DNA from: Setophaga petechia
Taxonomy: Eukaryota; Chordata; Aves; Passeriformes; Parulidae
Direction of reading: 5' to 3'
DNA length: 64,000 nt
Assembly: GCA_024362935.1 (NCBI GenBank)
Contig: JANCRA010000019.1
Span: 5,700,501-5,764,500, forward strand
The translations under genes were made by a program, and so were the position numbers. A model generated the notes under the pieces. It was not told where the DNA came from, searched no databases, and saw only the letters and a list, made by a program, of their open reading frames with translations. Below are positions 1-28,045 of this stretch, piece after piece; the first letter of the stretch is position 1, and every line of letters begins with the position of its first letter.

Positions 1-590
1 TTTTCTTTGTTAGCTTTTTCTCCTTTCCTGTTATCATCCTATCTTACCATTTGGCAAGAGGTGTACTTCCAAAGACTTTCTAAATACCTTTACTACCTCT
101 GCTCAAAGCATTGCAGCTAGAATGCCAATCCCAATGACTAATAACAAACAGCTAGGTACGTCTGTATCCACTGCACACAGACATTAAGCAAACTTGGGCT
201 TATTAATATCCTATCATACCACAGTCCCAGTTTAGACCTCTTCCTTCCATTTCAGGGGGAAGAAAAAAATTTTTTTCTGGCAGACCACAAGAAAGTTAGC
301 ACTGTGAAGGATGTTAATATTAGCTGGCTTTTTTATCTATACCACTGTAATAGAGAAACTGAATTTAAAAGGAAAAGGTGTGAATGCTGGAAGCATTCTA
401 TCACCTAAATTATCACCTTAAATTCAGAATATTAACTGTGAAGCAACACAGACCATGCCGGAGGAGCACAAAAACGTATCAGTGAGCTACTGCTTTGCTA
501 AATGGAATGTTTCTACAGCACAGCCTCTCAGTTTCCAACATCAGGCACTGTAACATGCCTGCGAGCCAAAGGGAGGGAGCACAAACTTAC
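1..590 (-). other. PCMTD1: PCMTD1 intron 5, partial
   Basis: The intron begins at the donor GTAAGT read on the minus strand from 590 and runs off the left edge. I looked for the final coding exon, which in orthologues starts with a Pro-Pro-Cys-Ala-Val motif, and do not see it. The stretch is AT-rich with no repeat that I recognise. Confidence 0.85.
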
Positions 591-714
591 GCAGTCCTAC
601 AGTGTCATGTTTGCCGTTGTCATTTCTGTTTGGTTGCACTAGTGGAGCAAATGAAACAGCAAGGATATTCTTACTTTCCCATGTGTTCTGTCCTGTTCTC
701 AAGATCTGTGTTAG
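591..714 (-). CDS. PCMTD1: PCMTD1 coding exon 5 (residues 195-235)
   Basis: The minus strand reads TTTTGCAG (acceptor AG at 716-715), then 124 nt of coding sequence, then the donor GTAAGT from 590. It encodes LTQILRTGQNTWESKN, then a hydrophobic strand ILAVSFAPLVQP, and ends with HDTVGL plus one base of the next codon (phase 1). This is the last part of the methyltransferase-like domain; the SAVSFAPLVQP-type stretch matches the final strand of the fold in the PCMT1/PCMTD family. Downstream the orthologues continue into the C-terminal Elongin/Cullin-5-binding region, which is not in this window. The entry phase 0 matches the end of exon 4 exactly. Substitutions relative to mammals, as far as I recall them, are few, so the exon looks functional. 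Confidence 0.93.
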
Positions 715-13912
<13,198 letters not shown>

Positions 13913-14015
13913 TTATCAAAGCTATCACTGTATTTTATGAAGCTCTCCAACTTTTCCTTGGCGTATTCTACCACGTCTGAATGAAGCTCTATTCCATGAT
14001 TTATCCCAAAAGGCC
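13913..14015 (-). CDS. PCMTD1: PCMTD1 coding exon 3 (residues 103-137)
   Basis: The acceptor is TTTATTTACAG (AG at 14017-14016) and the donor is GATAA|GTAAGT with GT at 13912-13911. The 103-nt exon completes the glycine codon split after exon 2 (G|GG) and encodes PFGINHGIELHSDVVEYAKE then KLESFIKYSDSFD, leaving AA of a lysine codon (phase 2). The GIELHSDVVEYAKEKL segment carries the acidic residue after the second strand that in this fold contacts the ribose of S-adenosylmethionine. The exon is 4 kb from exon 2 and 11.5 kb from exon 4. A second GT four bases into the donor is just the +5 GT of a GTAAGT consensus. Confidence 0.95.
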
Positions 14016-18454
<4,439 letters not shown>

Positions 18455-19429
18455 CTGCAAACAAAGAAATTAACAGCTATTAGCAAGTAATGCAATATTG
18501 TTAGTAGTGGAAAACTTTACAAAGCAGAACTAAGATGCAGGACAGCTAGTACTCAATCAAAATTCTGCCCCTCAGATTTTTAACTCAGAGCTTAGAAACA
18601 TGGGCTTCATACGTCAGCACGGGCTGTCTACATTATGTAAACCCTTACACTGCATTGCTTGCTAGACACTGCAAACCCTACAGTGCTGAGAACCCTTCAC
18701 CCATGTCACACATTTGAGGGGGCACCTACAGGACAGAACCGCCTTCGGGTGAGCTTTAGTCCCATCCTGAGAGCTAAGTGTTCAACAGCAGCTGGAGCAT
18801 GAACCAACTTAGCTAATTTTGAAAGGAACTTGGTTTCCGTGTGCTAAGATCACCTCATGGGGGGAACAAAGCCCAGTAAGGGATGATGTCCTGGAGATGC
18901 TTTTCAGATGTTCACTTTGGAGCTGAAACAGAATACCAGTGCAGATACAACAGCACATTGCTCTCTTCTGGAATCAAAACAAAAAAAAGCCATCCAAGTA
19001 TCTGAGCCCCTCCTAATGCCTGCAATATTTACTAGAGGAATAAAAACTCCTTAAGTACCTGGAAATTTTTAACAGCTTGCCAGCTCATAAGTGTAATTCT
19101 ACACAGCACACTGCAATAAGTCATATTCACTTCAAAATAATTCTTTCAGATCTGTATTTTATCTGCAGTTATTTCATTATGAATTACTAAACTCAAAATC
19201 TAGGTATTAACACTTTTAATGTTGCATGAATTACCAGTAAAATAGCAACAGAAGACTAGGAGACAGGAGAATAGGAAGTTTAATGCATCACTTCCAGGTG
19301 AATAGAGTACACAGTCAATAATGTTGCTAACACACTGAAGTTTTAGCTGTTGCTCAGTACTGTTTACCAAAAGCCAAGGAAGTACTTTTTCATTTCCTAC
19401 ACTCTGCAGTGCACAGGCACACAGAAAGC

Positions 19430-19620
19430 CAGGAGGGAGCACGGCCAGGACAGCTGACCTGAACTGGCCAAAGGGATATTCTATACCATAGGGTGTCATG
19501 AGCAGTATATAAACTGGGGGGGAGTGGAATATTGAGGGCTATTAAAGCTCTGGTCAATCAGAGGTGAAGTGAGGACTCTTCACCATTTAGCTGTGTACTT
19601 CCCTCCAAAGCAAAACTAAT
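19430..19620 (+). mobile_element. Solo LTR remnant, avian ERVL-like
   Basis: The stretch contains 'aggagggagcacggccagga', 'actggccaaagggatattct' and 'ataccatagggtgtcatg', followed by a TATA element in 'agtatataaactgggggg'. I recognise this order as the U3-to-TATA portion of a widespread class of avian endogenous-retrovirus LTR. It is mutated and the part after the TATA box decays quickly, so only the first about 110 bp is secure. No gag, pol or env remnant is adjacent. Orientation is plus, antisense to PCMTD1. The exact LTR family is from memory and needs a Repbase comparison. Confidence 0.65.
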
Positions 19621-20077
19621 TCCCACTGACATTCTGGAATGGAAAAAGGTAAAAAGTCACCACATGCAATTATCCAGCAAAAAACCCCTTTGATTAAAGT
19701 AGAAAAAATAGATGTTGGAATACCCTAGTGCTCCACAGCAGAATAAGCAGGCCTGTGCATGTTCAACTGCACAGAAATGTTTCTATCTGCTTGTGAAAAA
19801 CTGCAGGACAACTTAGACAGAAAATGTGAAACCTGTGAGATTATTTTAACTGTAGTTTACAAAAATATTCCAGTCCTATTTGTTTGTCTGCACTTGCACC
19901 ACACCTGAAGGTTCAATGAACCAAATTATGATACTTCAGTTTAATAATCTACAGAGACTAAAGCAATCGCTTTTGCCATCTTTCACACTAAAAAGTTCAT
20001 TATTACCTTGAGATATGTTTGGAAATCAATTTAACTAAAACCACAAAGATAAGAACTGAGTTTCGTAAAGACTAAAT

Positions 20078-20280
20078 TCAGCTGCTACGTTTGAGAAATA
20101 GGAATGCTGCTTTCAGCTCTTCCTGCGGGGTGCATCCACCACCTCGCACCAGCAGATGGAGAACTCGGCTAGCCATCAGCACTGCGCCAGCAAACGCGCA
20201 GAGCCCGCCGATGGGAAAACCTAAAGCTTTAGCACTTCCATCAACAAGTGTCTTCACTGCTGCCACATACCATTTTGATC
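20078..20280 (-). other. Unrecognised exon-like open frame with a membrane segment
   Basis: Read on the minus strand, TTATTTACAG (AG at 20282-20281) is followed by an open frame to a TGA at 20080-20078. An ATG at 20293 would instead make it a standalone 71-codon ORF, with A at -3. The frame begins GSKWYVAAVKTLVDGSAKAL, then has a hydrophobic run of about 25 residues (GFPIGGLCAFAGAVL and on to HLLV), then RGGGCTPQEELKAAF and LFLKRSS at the end. The segment is clearly richer in CpG and GC than the intron around it, as expected of coding sequence. I do not recognise the protein. It could be a terminal exon of an unannotated gene nested in intron 1, a small membrane ORF, or an old gene fragment. 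The pyrimidine tract of the acceptor is poor. Confidence 0.35.
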
Positions 20281-23200
20281 CTGTAAATAACATTTTTCTA
20301 ATTTTCAATACACATGACACAGCAACAGACTTTTTTTAGGTATTTGGTAATTTTGTATTCTTGGCTTTATACGATGGCTCAAGTTATTGCAGTATCACAA
20401 GACTTTCTTCTGATGACACCCACCAAGTGCCTCAGCTTCAATAATGATTCTCACACAAAATCTCGAAGCCAAGAACAGAAAAAGTGTGATTGAAAGCGTG
20501 ACATTGAGGGAAGTAGGGGAGAAGAGAAATGGAGTGTCCTCTCAGGAATGAGACACAGTAAAACAGCGTGGCTATTTGGCAGTGCAGTTGAAGGCTACAT
20601 ATCATTCTGGACACACTGCCCCATCTGAAGAAGGTGACATTAAGCAGATGACAGTGATGGTGTTTAGGCTAGATACCTAGCCTAGGTATCTTGGTTTGGT
20701 TTGCATTCATTATTCATCTACAGTGCTCTACTCTGCACTCTACAGCTACAGGTAGGCAAAAAAGCTGCTCAATGGAAAGTATTTTTGTTCAAAAACAAAA
20801 AGTGTCCTAGGAAGTGAAAGAAATAGATCCTTTTATGAGAAGTGGCCTCTTGTGCTGCAGAGAAATACTTTTTGATAGTTTATTTCCCCCCAATGCTTTT
20901 AAACATACAAAAGAAAACATCTCAGAAGCCATTTTAGCACAGCTGGAAAAAAAAGGGCAAGTTAGTCAGACCTTCCTTGTGGTAGCTGACCCAGGACCAA
21001 GATAAAAACAGCAGAGCATACTATGATAAAACTTTCAACACAGCTGAGTGCTCACCAAAAACATCCTCTGAAGCTCCCTGATATTAAAACTGAAACACAT
21101 GCAGTTCACAAAGAGCACAAGCAGCATTCTGATGCCTGTTACACCAAGAGGTATAGCAACTTCACAAGAAATATGAAGGTTTGTCAAGTTAACAAAATGC
21201 AGCTATTGCTTTTAGCCTTAGGAATCTCTGGAATACACAAGCCAACAAATATTACAGGGTAGGAGTTAAAATTTCAATATAGTCTTGATAAAAAAATTAA
21301 CTTAGCAAAACCAACTGCAATTAAAACAATCTTCATTTTCCATTCCATACACCTCATGAATTTATTTTCAGAAGCTGGAACCCAATCTTGAAGTTTCTTA
21401 TATTCAATATAAAAATGAAATGGAAACACACTTTCCAATTTCTCTAACAATCAACACAATTGTGTAACACCACCACCTCTGACCTGTTTCTGACCTAACT
21501 TGTAATCAATTTCAGTGAAATACATTAAATAATTTCTGGGTGGTTTTTGGATGGTTTTCCTTTTTTTTTTAATACTGTCACATTAACTGAACATGTATTT
21601 TTTGGCTATGTGGCTAAGAAGAGATGACAATCTGAGTGCATTTTAATTCTTCACTATTTTATAAGGTATGCAAAACTCTTAGCTGAAAAGTTAGTAATGA
21701 GGTACAAGGTTAGCCAAATTTTTTTTGCCAGCCTTTAAAGGGACACAAGTTTTGCATGTTTCAGAATTTCTACAAATGTATTTGCACTTCAAATTAATTT
21801 CCTGGGCCAATAAGGACTTGCACAGTCTCTTAAAGACAGTTTAAATACCATGCTAGGAAGGTATCCAGTTAATTTGCCAGACAAAAGCTCACTGATATTG
21901 CTAAAGCCATACAATTCCAAGTATCTTTAACTATCTTGTAATACTGACACAGACGGGCTCCATATAGACAACTACAATACACACTACTTGAGCTGACTTA
22001 CTTGATCCTTACTTTGTTTCAAAGAAAATAGAATAACAAATGTAATCAGCCGTATTTGAAGTCTCCTCCTCACAACTAACACAATTTTCACTACCACATC
22101 AGCTTGGAGAAGGATGACAATCAGGAATGTGATACATTACCTTAAACTCATACATAGAATACAGCCTTGCTCTGTGAATCCTCCCTCTTTCCTTTAAGAG
22201 GGAGAAGACAGCAGTAAGTCACTGAGCTGCACATTAATATTAGAATTCAGCTGTTCAGTTTCCCAAAAAGGAATATTCTGGGACTGGCAACAGAAGGGAA
22301 TTAACCATGAATGTACACACAGGCCTGAAATACTTCAAGTTAACAGTTTCAGTTTACTCATAGAAAAACTCAGCAACATTGCTCTAATCATTAGAGATTG
22401 AAAGCTCCCCAGGCTCCTAATCAAGTATCAGACCTACTCCTCTCTGTCCAGACTCAATGCATTATACCCTGGCAGCAGTTATGAACTCAAGATCATGTTT
22501 TGCCTGTGCTCATTCCATCCAATGACTCCTACAACCACAGGACTCCACCTTAAGTTTAGCTTCCCTTTTTCTCCCAAGTATAATAGTGACTCACACAAGG
22601 AAATTCAACCTCAAACTGCACAGCTGAGCTTAGGATTTCAGCGGGAGTTTTCAAACAAACAGTATGATTGATTATGATCTGAAAGGAAAAGAATAATTCT
22701 AATCTCACTTTCACCCAGTGAAGACTGGAGAAAATCAAAATATCAAGTATGTGCTGGCAGTAACTGTAGTAGGTGACTACAAAAATTAAAAATAAAATGT
22801 GGGACACAGAGGTGTTTTACAATAAAGTCTTCATAAACATTTTTTAAAAACTTTTACACCTATACCTGCTACTAAACTGATACTAAAGGCAGCAAAAGGT
22901 TTAAGTGCTTTGGCAATCCAACTATGAGAACTACCTTCTCTTCCACAGCTATTTGTTTTGTCACTCCAAGCACTTATGAAGGAAGAAAAGCTATTGTTTT
23001 TAGGATATATGATGCTACTCGTGTATTAAGGAAAACTCTATAAAGAACACTGCACATTTTTGAAGTCTATACCCTAGACTAATCTTACTTAAAAACATTC
23101 ACTCCTAAACTGCTGTTCAGTGGGTCACTTCAAGAAGCTCTTCAAGTTAAACAGAAAAAAGTACAAAACCAAGTAGAGTCAGCTCTACATTGCAGTGCAC

Positions 23201-25069
23201 TCCACAGAGCATACTTCAAGGTTCTTTGCAATATGGCAATGGAACAAAAAATAGACCACAGGATTAGCGTTAAGGCAAATGAATGTAAACAGCTACAACT
23301 CCTGACTTAACCTGAATTGCATTGACCTACTTGGGCAGAAAATGTTTGTCAAGTCTGATGCAAGCTTAAGCCCTGATCTTCCTGTTTGAGCTTTCAACAG
23401 CTGTTTATACAAGATTCCAGGTATGTGCCTGCTTTCACTCTTCCTCCGCCTCCAGTCACCTGAACACACTGAACAGCACATGGGGTACTGCATTTCTCTC
23501 AAAAGAGGTACTGAAACTTATGGAACTCCTCAAATGTATGAGCAGTGACAAGCATATAACCACATGATCAAATGAATTTAACCTTGGCAGCTACACAAGG
23601 GCGTAATTTTGTAGTAACTTGCTGTTCAGTAGCTACTGAACTTAAACTTTTTTTTTTAAATATTAAGACAGTTCACAGAAACTTGAGTAAAAAATAATAA
23701 CAGAATTTTGTTAGTTGCTTTTGTGCTTGTGTTTTGCTATTCTTTGAACTAGGAGACATTCCTTTCCTGGTCTATGCTGTCTCTTGTACTTAAATTTGTT
23801 CTTCTCATCTGAAAATCTATCTACCCTCTTCCCACCATTCCAATGGTATGAATGCTGAAAGGAACATTTTTCTATACATGCCAGACCTGTTCTCAGGTAT
23901 GCTGATAAAGGCTTGAAAATTCTGTATCTTTTATTACAAAGCAAAGCAAAAAAATCCTACACACTTACTGGACTAAAATTTTAATGTTCACCTTAACCCC
24001 ACATCCTGACTAAGCTCTCCTTATTGCTTAAAATCTGGGCAACCAAAACTCTTTGCAAAGCTAAGCCTCTCAGGCTTCAGGAGCAGTTTCTTCTTCAAAT
24101 ATGGACTTCAAATTCTTATTCAAATATAGACAACAGGGTGTGCATATACCTTTATGACAGAATGAACACTAGCTCTGCCCTGAGTACTGTACAGTGTACC
24201 ATCAATTGCAGACTTCAAAATAATTAATATTGCTTCTCTACCCACAACAGTCCAAAACAATTCCTCTGTTGCTTAGCTGTAAGACAATGCACCAAAATGC
24301 TCTTGTCCCTGGGGAGCCTAAGATGACTTAATAACCTTTTAAAGTTCCACTGAAGATCCAAGCAAAAGATAGCAGTTTAACCCAATGTCTAATATGCAGA
24401 AAGATCCCCTCTGATCCCAGTGTCCTTGACAGAACCTGGCAGACCTCTTCTAGCACAATTTGTAAAGGTCTCAGCTCCTGAGAGGTGTGCCTACAGCTCT
24501 GTCTATTCCCAGCCCACAACTATTTTTAGTTTGTCCAGTATAAACGAGCCAAGAGCTTTATCACAGGCTGGCTAGGAGAAAGGGGAAAGATGAAAAGCTT
24601 CTCTTGAGGGCCTAACAGACCCACAGAAACAGGAGGTACCAGGTAATAGCGGTTTGTTCACTGCCTAAAATATCAGAACTTCACTAGAGAGATGAACTGA
24701 TGATGCTTAATACATACAGATGTCTGATATTCACTGAGCCTGTCTCATGCACCTGTTTTGCATATCAGAAACTGCTGTCTGCGCACATATTTCACAAATT
24801 AGTGAGCTACAGAGTGACCAGGCTGCAAAACTCATTGCCACAATACACAGCTTTGTAGAAGGATATTTAACAGAGTATTCATTTCAAGCAGGTTCATATC
24901 AGCTGTAACAGGCAAATGTTAAGAATCAGAAGAGCTGTAGAGTGATATGTAAAAAGAACTGGCTCTGGTACATCTAATTCTGCTTGGTCTGAAAAGGCAA
25001 AGGCATAAAAATGACACAACATTTCTACAAATGTTAATATTGTGATCGCTTTCCATCTAAGACACCTTG

Positions 25070-25085
25070 ATATATATATATATAA
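25070..25085. repeat. (TA)n microsatellite
   Basis: An uninterrupted alternating AT/TA tract of about 16 bases in intron 1. Confidence 0.8.
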
Positions 25086-26509
25086 AAAGAACAATAGTGA
25101 GAGAATCAACATTTTTAAAACAAAAGTTGTTTCTTTTCATAAAGGATGGTCAATAATTTAGTTTGGTTGACCAGAACATAAAAATTATGCTCCTTGAAGT
25201 AATCATCAGAGCCCCTAGTAACAACTGGGGGATGGGGAAGGAGAATCCTCTTTTATAATGAAATACAGAGCAGATTTTGTACAAGAAAAGAAACATATTT
25301 TCCTAACCTTTTACCATAAAAGTTATAGTTCTCCAGCAGATCAAATCACACTTCATATAACTTTGACTAGGCAAAATGTGGCCCATGACAAAATTTTCAC
25401 TATTTCAGCCAGTACTAAAGCTCAAAAACTTACTGCACATAAACATTTCAAGTTATTTAAACATCTCATTTCTAGCAGCAACAGAACAACATACGCCTGT
25501 TGCCTTTAGCAAAGGAAACAGAAATGAGGTCAAGTGTAAAAATAGAAGATAGTTGCATTCCTGACACTTGAAACCTCATCTTGGAGCTATGCATTTACTT
25601 CAGTCTCCCCAAAGAAAAAAACCCAGGCCCAATAAAAAACAGAAATATCAATCAACTTTACCAACCTCCAAGGACACTAAAATTTTTTGGTTTTTCATCT
25701 TCAGAAATGTATCTTAAAGCTTCAAAATAGCACACAATAATCACATAAACAACTTAAATACTGTATCACCATGAAGCTTACTTTCACAGCCTGAGAATCT
25801 CAACTTTTATTTATTATGCATCCTCTTCTTATGAGATGCTAAACAAATACAATTTAAGGAAAAAATATATCCCAGTTCTTCTGTGCTTAATTCTTAAAAC
25901 AGCACAGTGCAATACAACAGTATCTTTTGAGAAGTTGTTTTATTACTTAGTCCTGTGACTCTCAAGAGGGAAGAATGAGTAAAGCCTACTCCTGCTTCCT
26001 GCTTCTCTTCCTCAGAACCACAAAACAAAATTCTCTCCCTGCAATCTTCCAGAAGCATCACACTGGAATCACCATCTTTTTCAAATGTAACTTGTTTACT
26101 AATACTTGTACACTGAGTTAGTGTTTTATCTTGTCAAAGAAAGCAACGGATATCTACCCCACTTTCTTCTTGTAATTCCCAAATCCTGCGCATCCAAAAG
26201 CTTTAGACTTTAAGGATCCATATCATAATTTGTCTAAGTCTCCTGACATACCATAAATCCATACACAGCAAAACCTATAATGATGTGACTTTGTCCATAA
26301 ATCTCTAATCTCTATCACTTAGGACTTTCAATGCTTACTTTATATAAAACAGAGTTCAACTTCCCTTTCATGGTTCTAACCAAAAGAAAGTGATGATTTG
26401 TCCGAACTTCCAAAACACACTCATCAAGTACAAACTAATTCTATATTAAAATTCTACCGAAGTCTTTAGTCATCCAGGAAAAAAAAAATCAACACTTTTC
26501 TGTTCCAGT

Positions 26510-27000
26510 GTGTGGCAATACCTTCTCCCTTCCCTCCCCCTTGTCTCCTCCTAAGCGCTGTCAGTCATTCTTAACATCCCAGCAAGGTGTGGTTGACAGA
26601 AGTTCAAAAGGTGCCCCTCACCCTGGGCGTCACTGGCTTAGCCCAGTGTCACTGTCCCCTGAGAACCCACCTCCTCCCACCTGATAGGTGCCTTACCTGT
26701 CCTTCCCTCCCCCACTCCCTGAGCTTAAAAGGAACCTCAGACCATGTGCTTGGTCATTCTGTTGGAGCTGTTACCATGATTCAGACCTCCGTTTCCTTGG
26801 AATAAAGCTCTGGATTTTAACTCTCCATCAGAAACTGTCTCCTTTCTCTTGACCTTGCCTAAGGACTTTCACCAGAGGTAAAGCCTGAACTTGTTCAGTT
26901 GCCCGGCTGCAACACCCAGCCAGCCAGAGGTATCTCTGTGGTGAAATACCACAGCTGCTGCCTCCGGTCAAGCAGCAAGGGTCAGACGAGCCCAGGCACG
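26510..27000 (+). mobile_element. LTR-like segment (putative solo LTR)
   Basis: The segment has the signal order of a retroviral LTR. A C-rich U3-like region is followed by a TATA-like 'gagcttaaaagg' at 26721, a start region about 25-35 bases later, a polyadenylation signal AATAAA at 26801-26806, and then a U5-like, C/T-rich 'tgtctcctttctcttgacct'. A flanking 'gttcca' occurs on both sides (26503 and 27000), which could be a decayed target duplication but does not sit exactly at TG and CA ends. No internal retroviral genes flank it. It is on the strand opposite PCMTD1. The TATA and AATAAA spacing of about 75 bases is what makes the call; the limits are uncertain. Confidence 0.45.
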
Positions 27001-27469
27001 TTCCACCTGGAAATATTGGGATCTTATTCCAATACTTTGCTTTACAATGTAAAAGGTTACAGCATTAATACTGTGATCAAAATCTGTTTCACAAAGGTTC
27101 ATGCAAATATTTTATTATTCTCCCTACTTTGAAGTAATGTTTCAAAGTATTGCTTTTGTGACAATATCCCTTTAATTTACACCTCTGTGGCCAGTCAGTA
27201 CCTTCCACCTTAAATTTTCTGCAGGGCTTGCAAATGATTAAACAGATTATCTGCCTGCACATATCAAAGTTAACTTTGTTGGGTTATGTGACAGGAAGCT
27301 GTTCTGCACACAAAGGAGCAGGGATGGATTTACAAATGGGGGAAACATGTGAATACCCCAACCCAGCCTACCATTAGCTCTCTCCACATTCCCACTACCA
27401 CCATGCTTCTCCAAGGCATTTCCCAGATCCAAAGGGTGACTTTTACAAAGTTACAAAAGTAGCTCTGTA

Positions 27470-28045
27470 AAAGCTCCCACGGAGTGCAGGGGAAAGGGAT
27501 TTGGGGATGGCACAAGCCCTGCGAGTGGATGCTTGGGGGAGGAACCAGAGGTGGGGAAAGGGAAAAATCACAGTAACTAGGGGAGAAACAAGCACGGGAA
27601 AGCCACAGCTATAGTGACAAGAGGGACGGATCATATGTCAGCAGGCTGCAGGTCAGTACGTGTGTCCAGCTATGCCCTGCCTCTCCTGTCGGTCTGTCCA
27701 TCTCCTTTTGCAATTCTATCGTGGGCTTCTGCTTGGTGCCCATGTGTACCTACAAGACATGGAATCAGACCACAGGTCACAAGGGCTGGTGAGTCTGTGG
27801 TGCCAGCAAAGCAAGGTGTGAGCTTCTGCAGGTCCAGGTGCAATCACACGGAGTACCAAGCTGGACTGGCCAGCAAACAAGCCGAGTGGCCTTGGGACTG
27901 GGATGGGACACACCGGCCGAGTGAGGCAGCTGGAAGAACAAAGAGGGGTCCAAGGTCAGCTGCTGGAGAATCTGTGGTCTTTGGGATTGGCAGCTGGGCA
28001 TGTGCATGTGCATAAGAGGCAATGGGGCATAAACTGACCAAAGAG
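27470..28045. other. GC-rich block of unknown nature in intron 1
   Basis: This stretch is markedly richer in G and C than the intron around it. Because stop codons are scarce in such sequence it is open on both strands (133 codons at 27614-28015 on plus, 128 at 27777-28163 on minus), and neither translation shows a recognisable domain. It could be a low-copy repeat, a noncoding exon or a regulatory element. I do not assign a function. Confidence 0.4.

Noticed and set aside
27614..28015. 133-codon plus-strand ORF
   Set aside because: Equally long frames are open on the opposite strand; no domain, no convincing splice or start context. Kept only as a GC-rich block.
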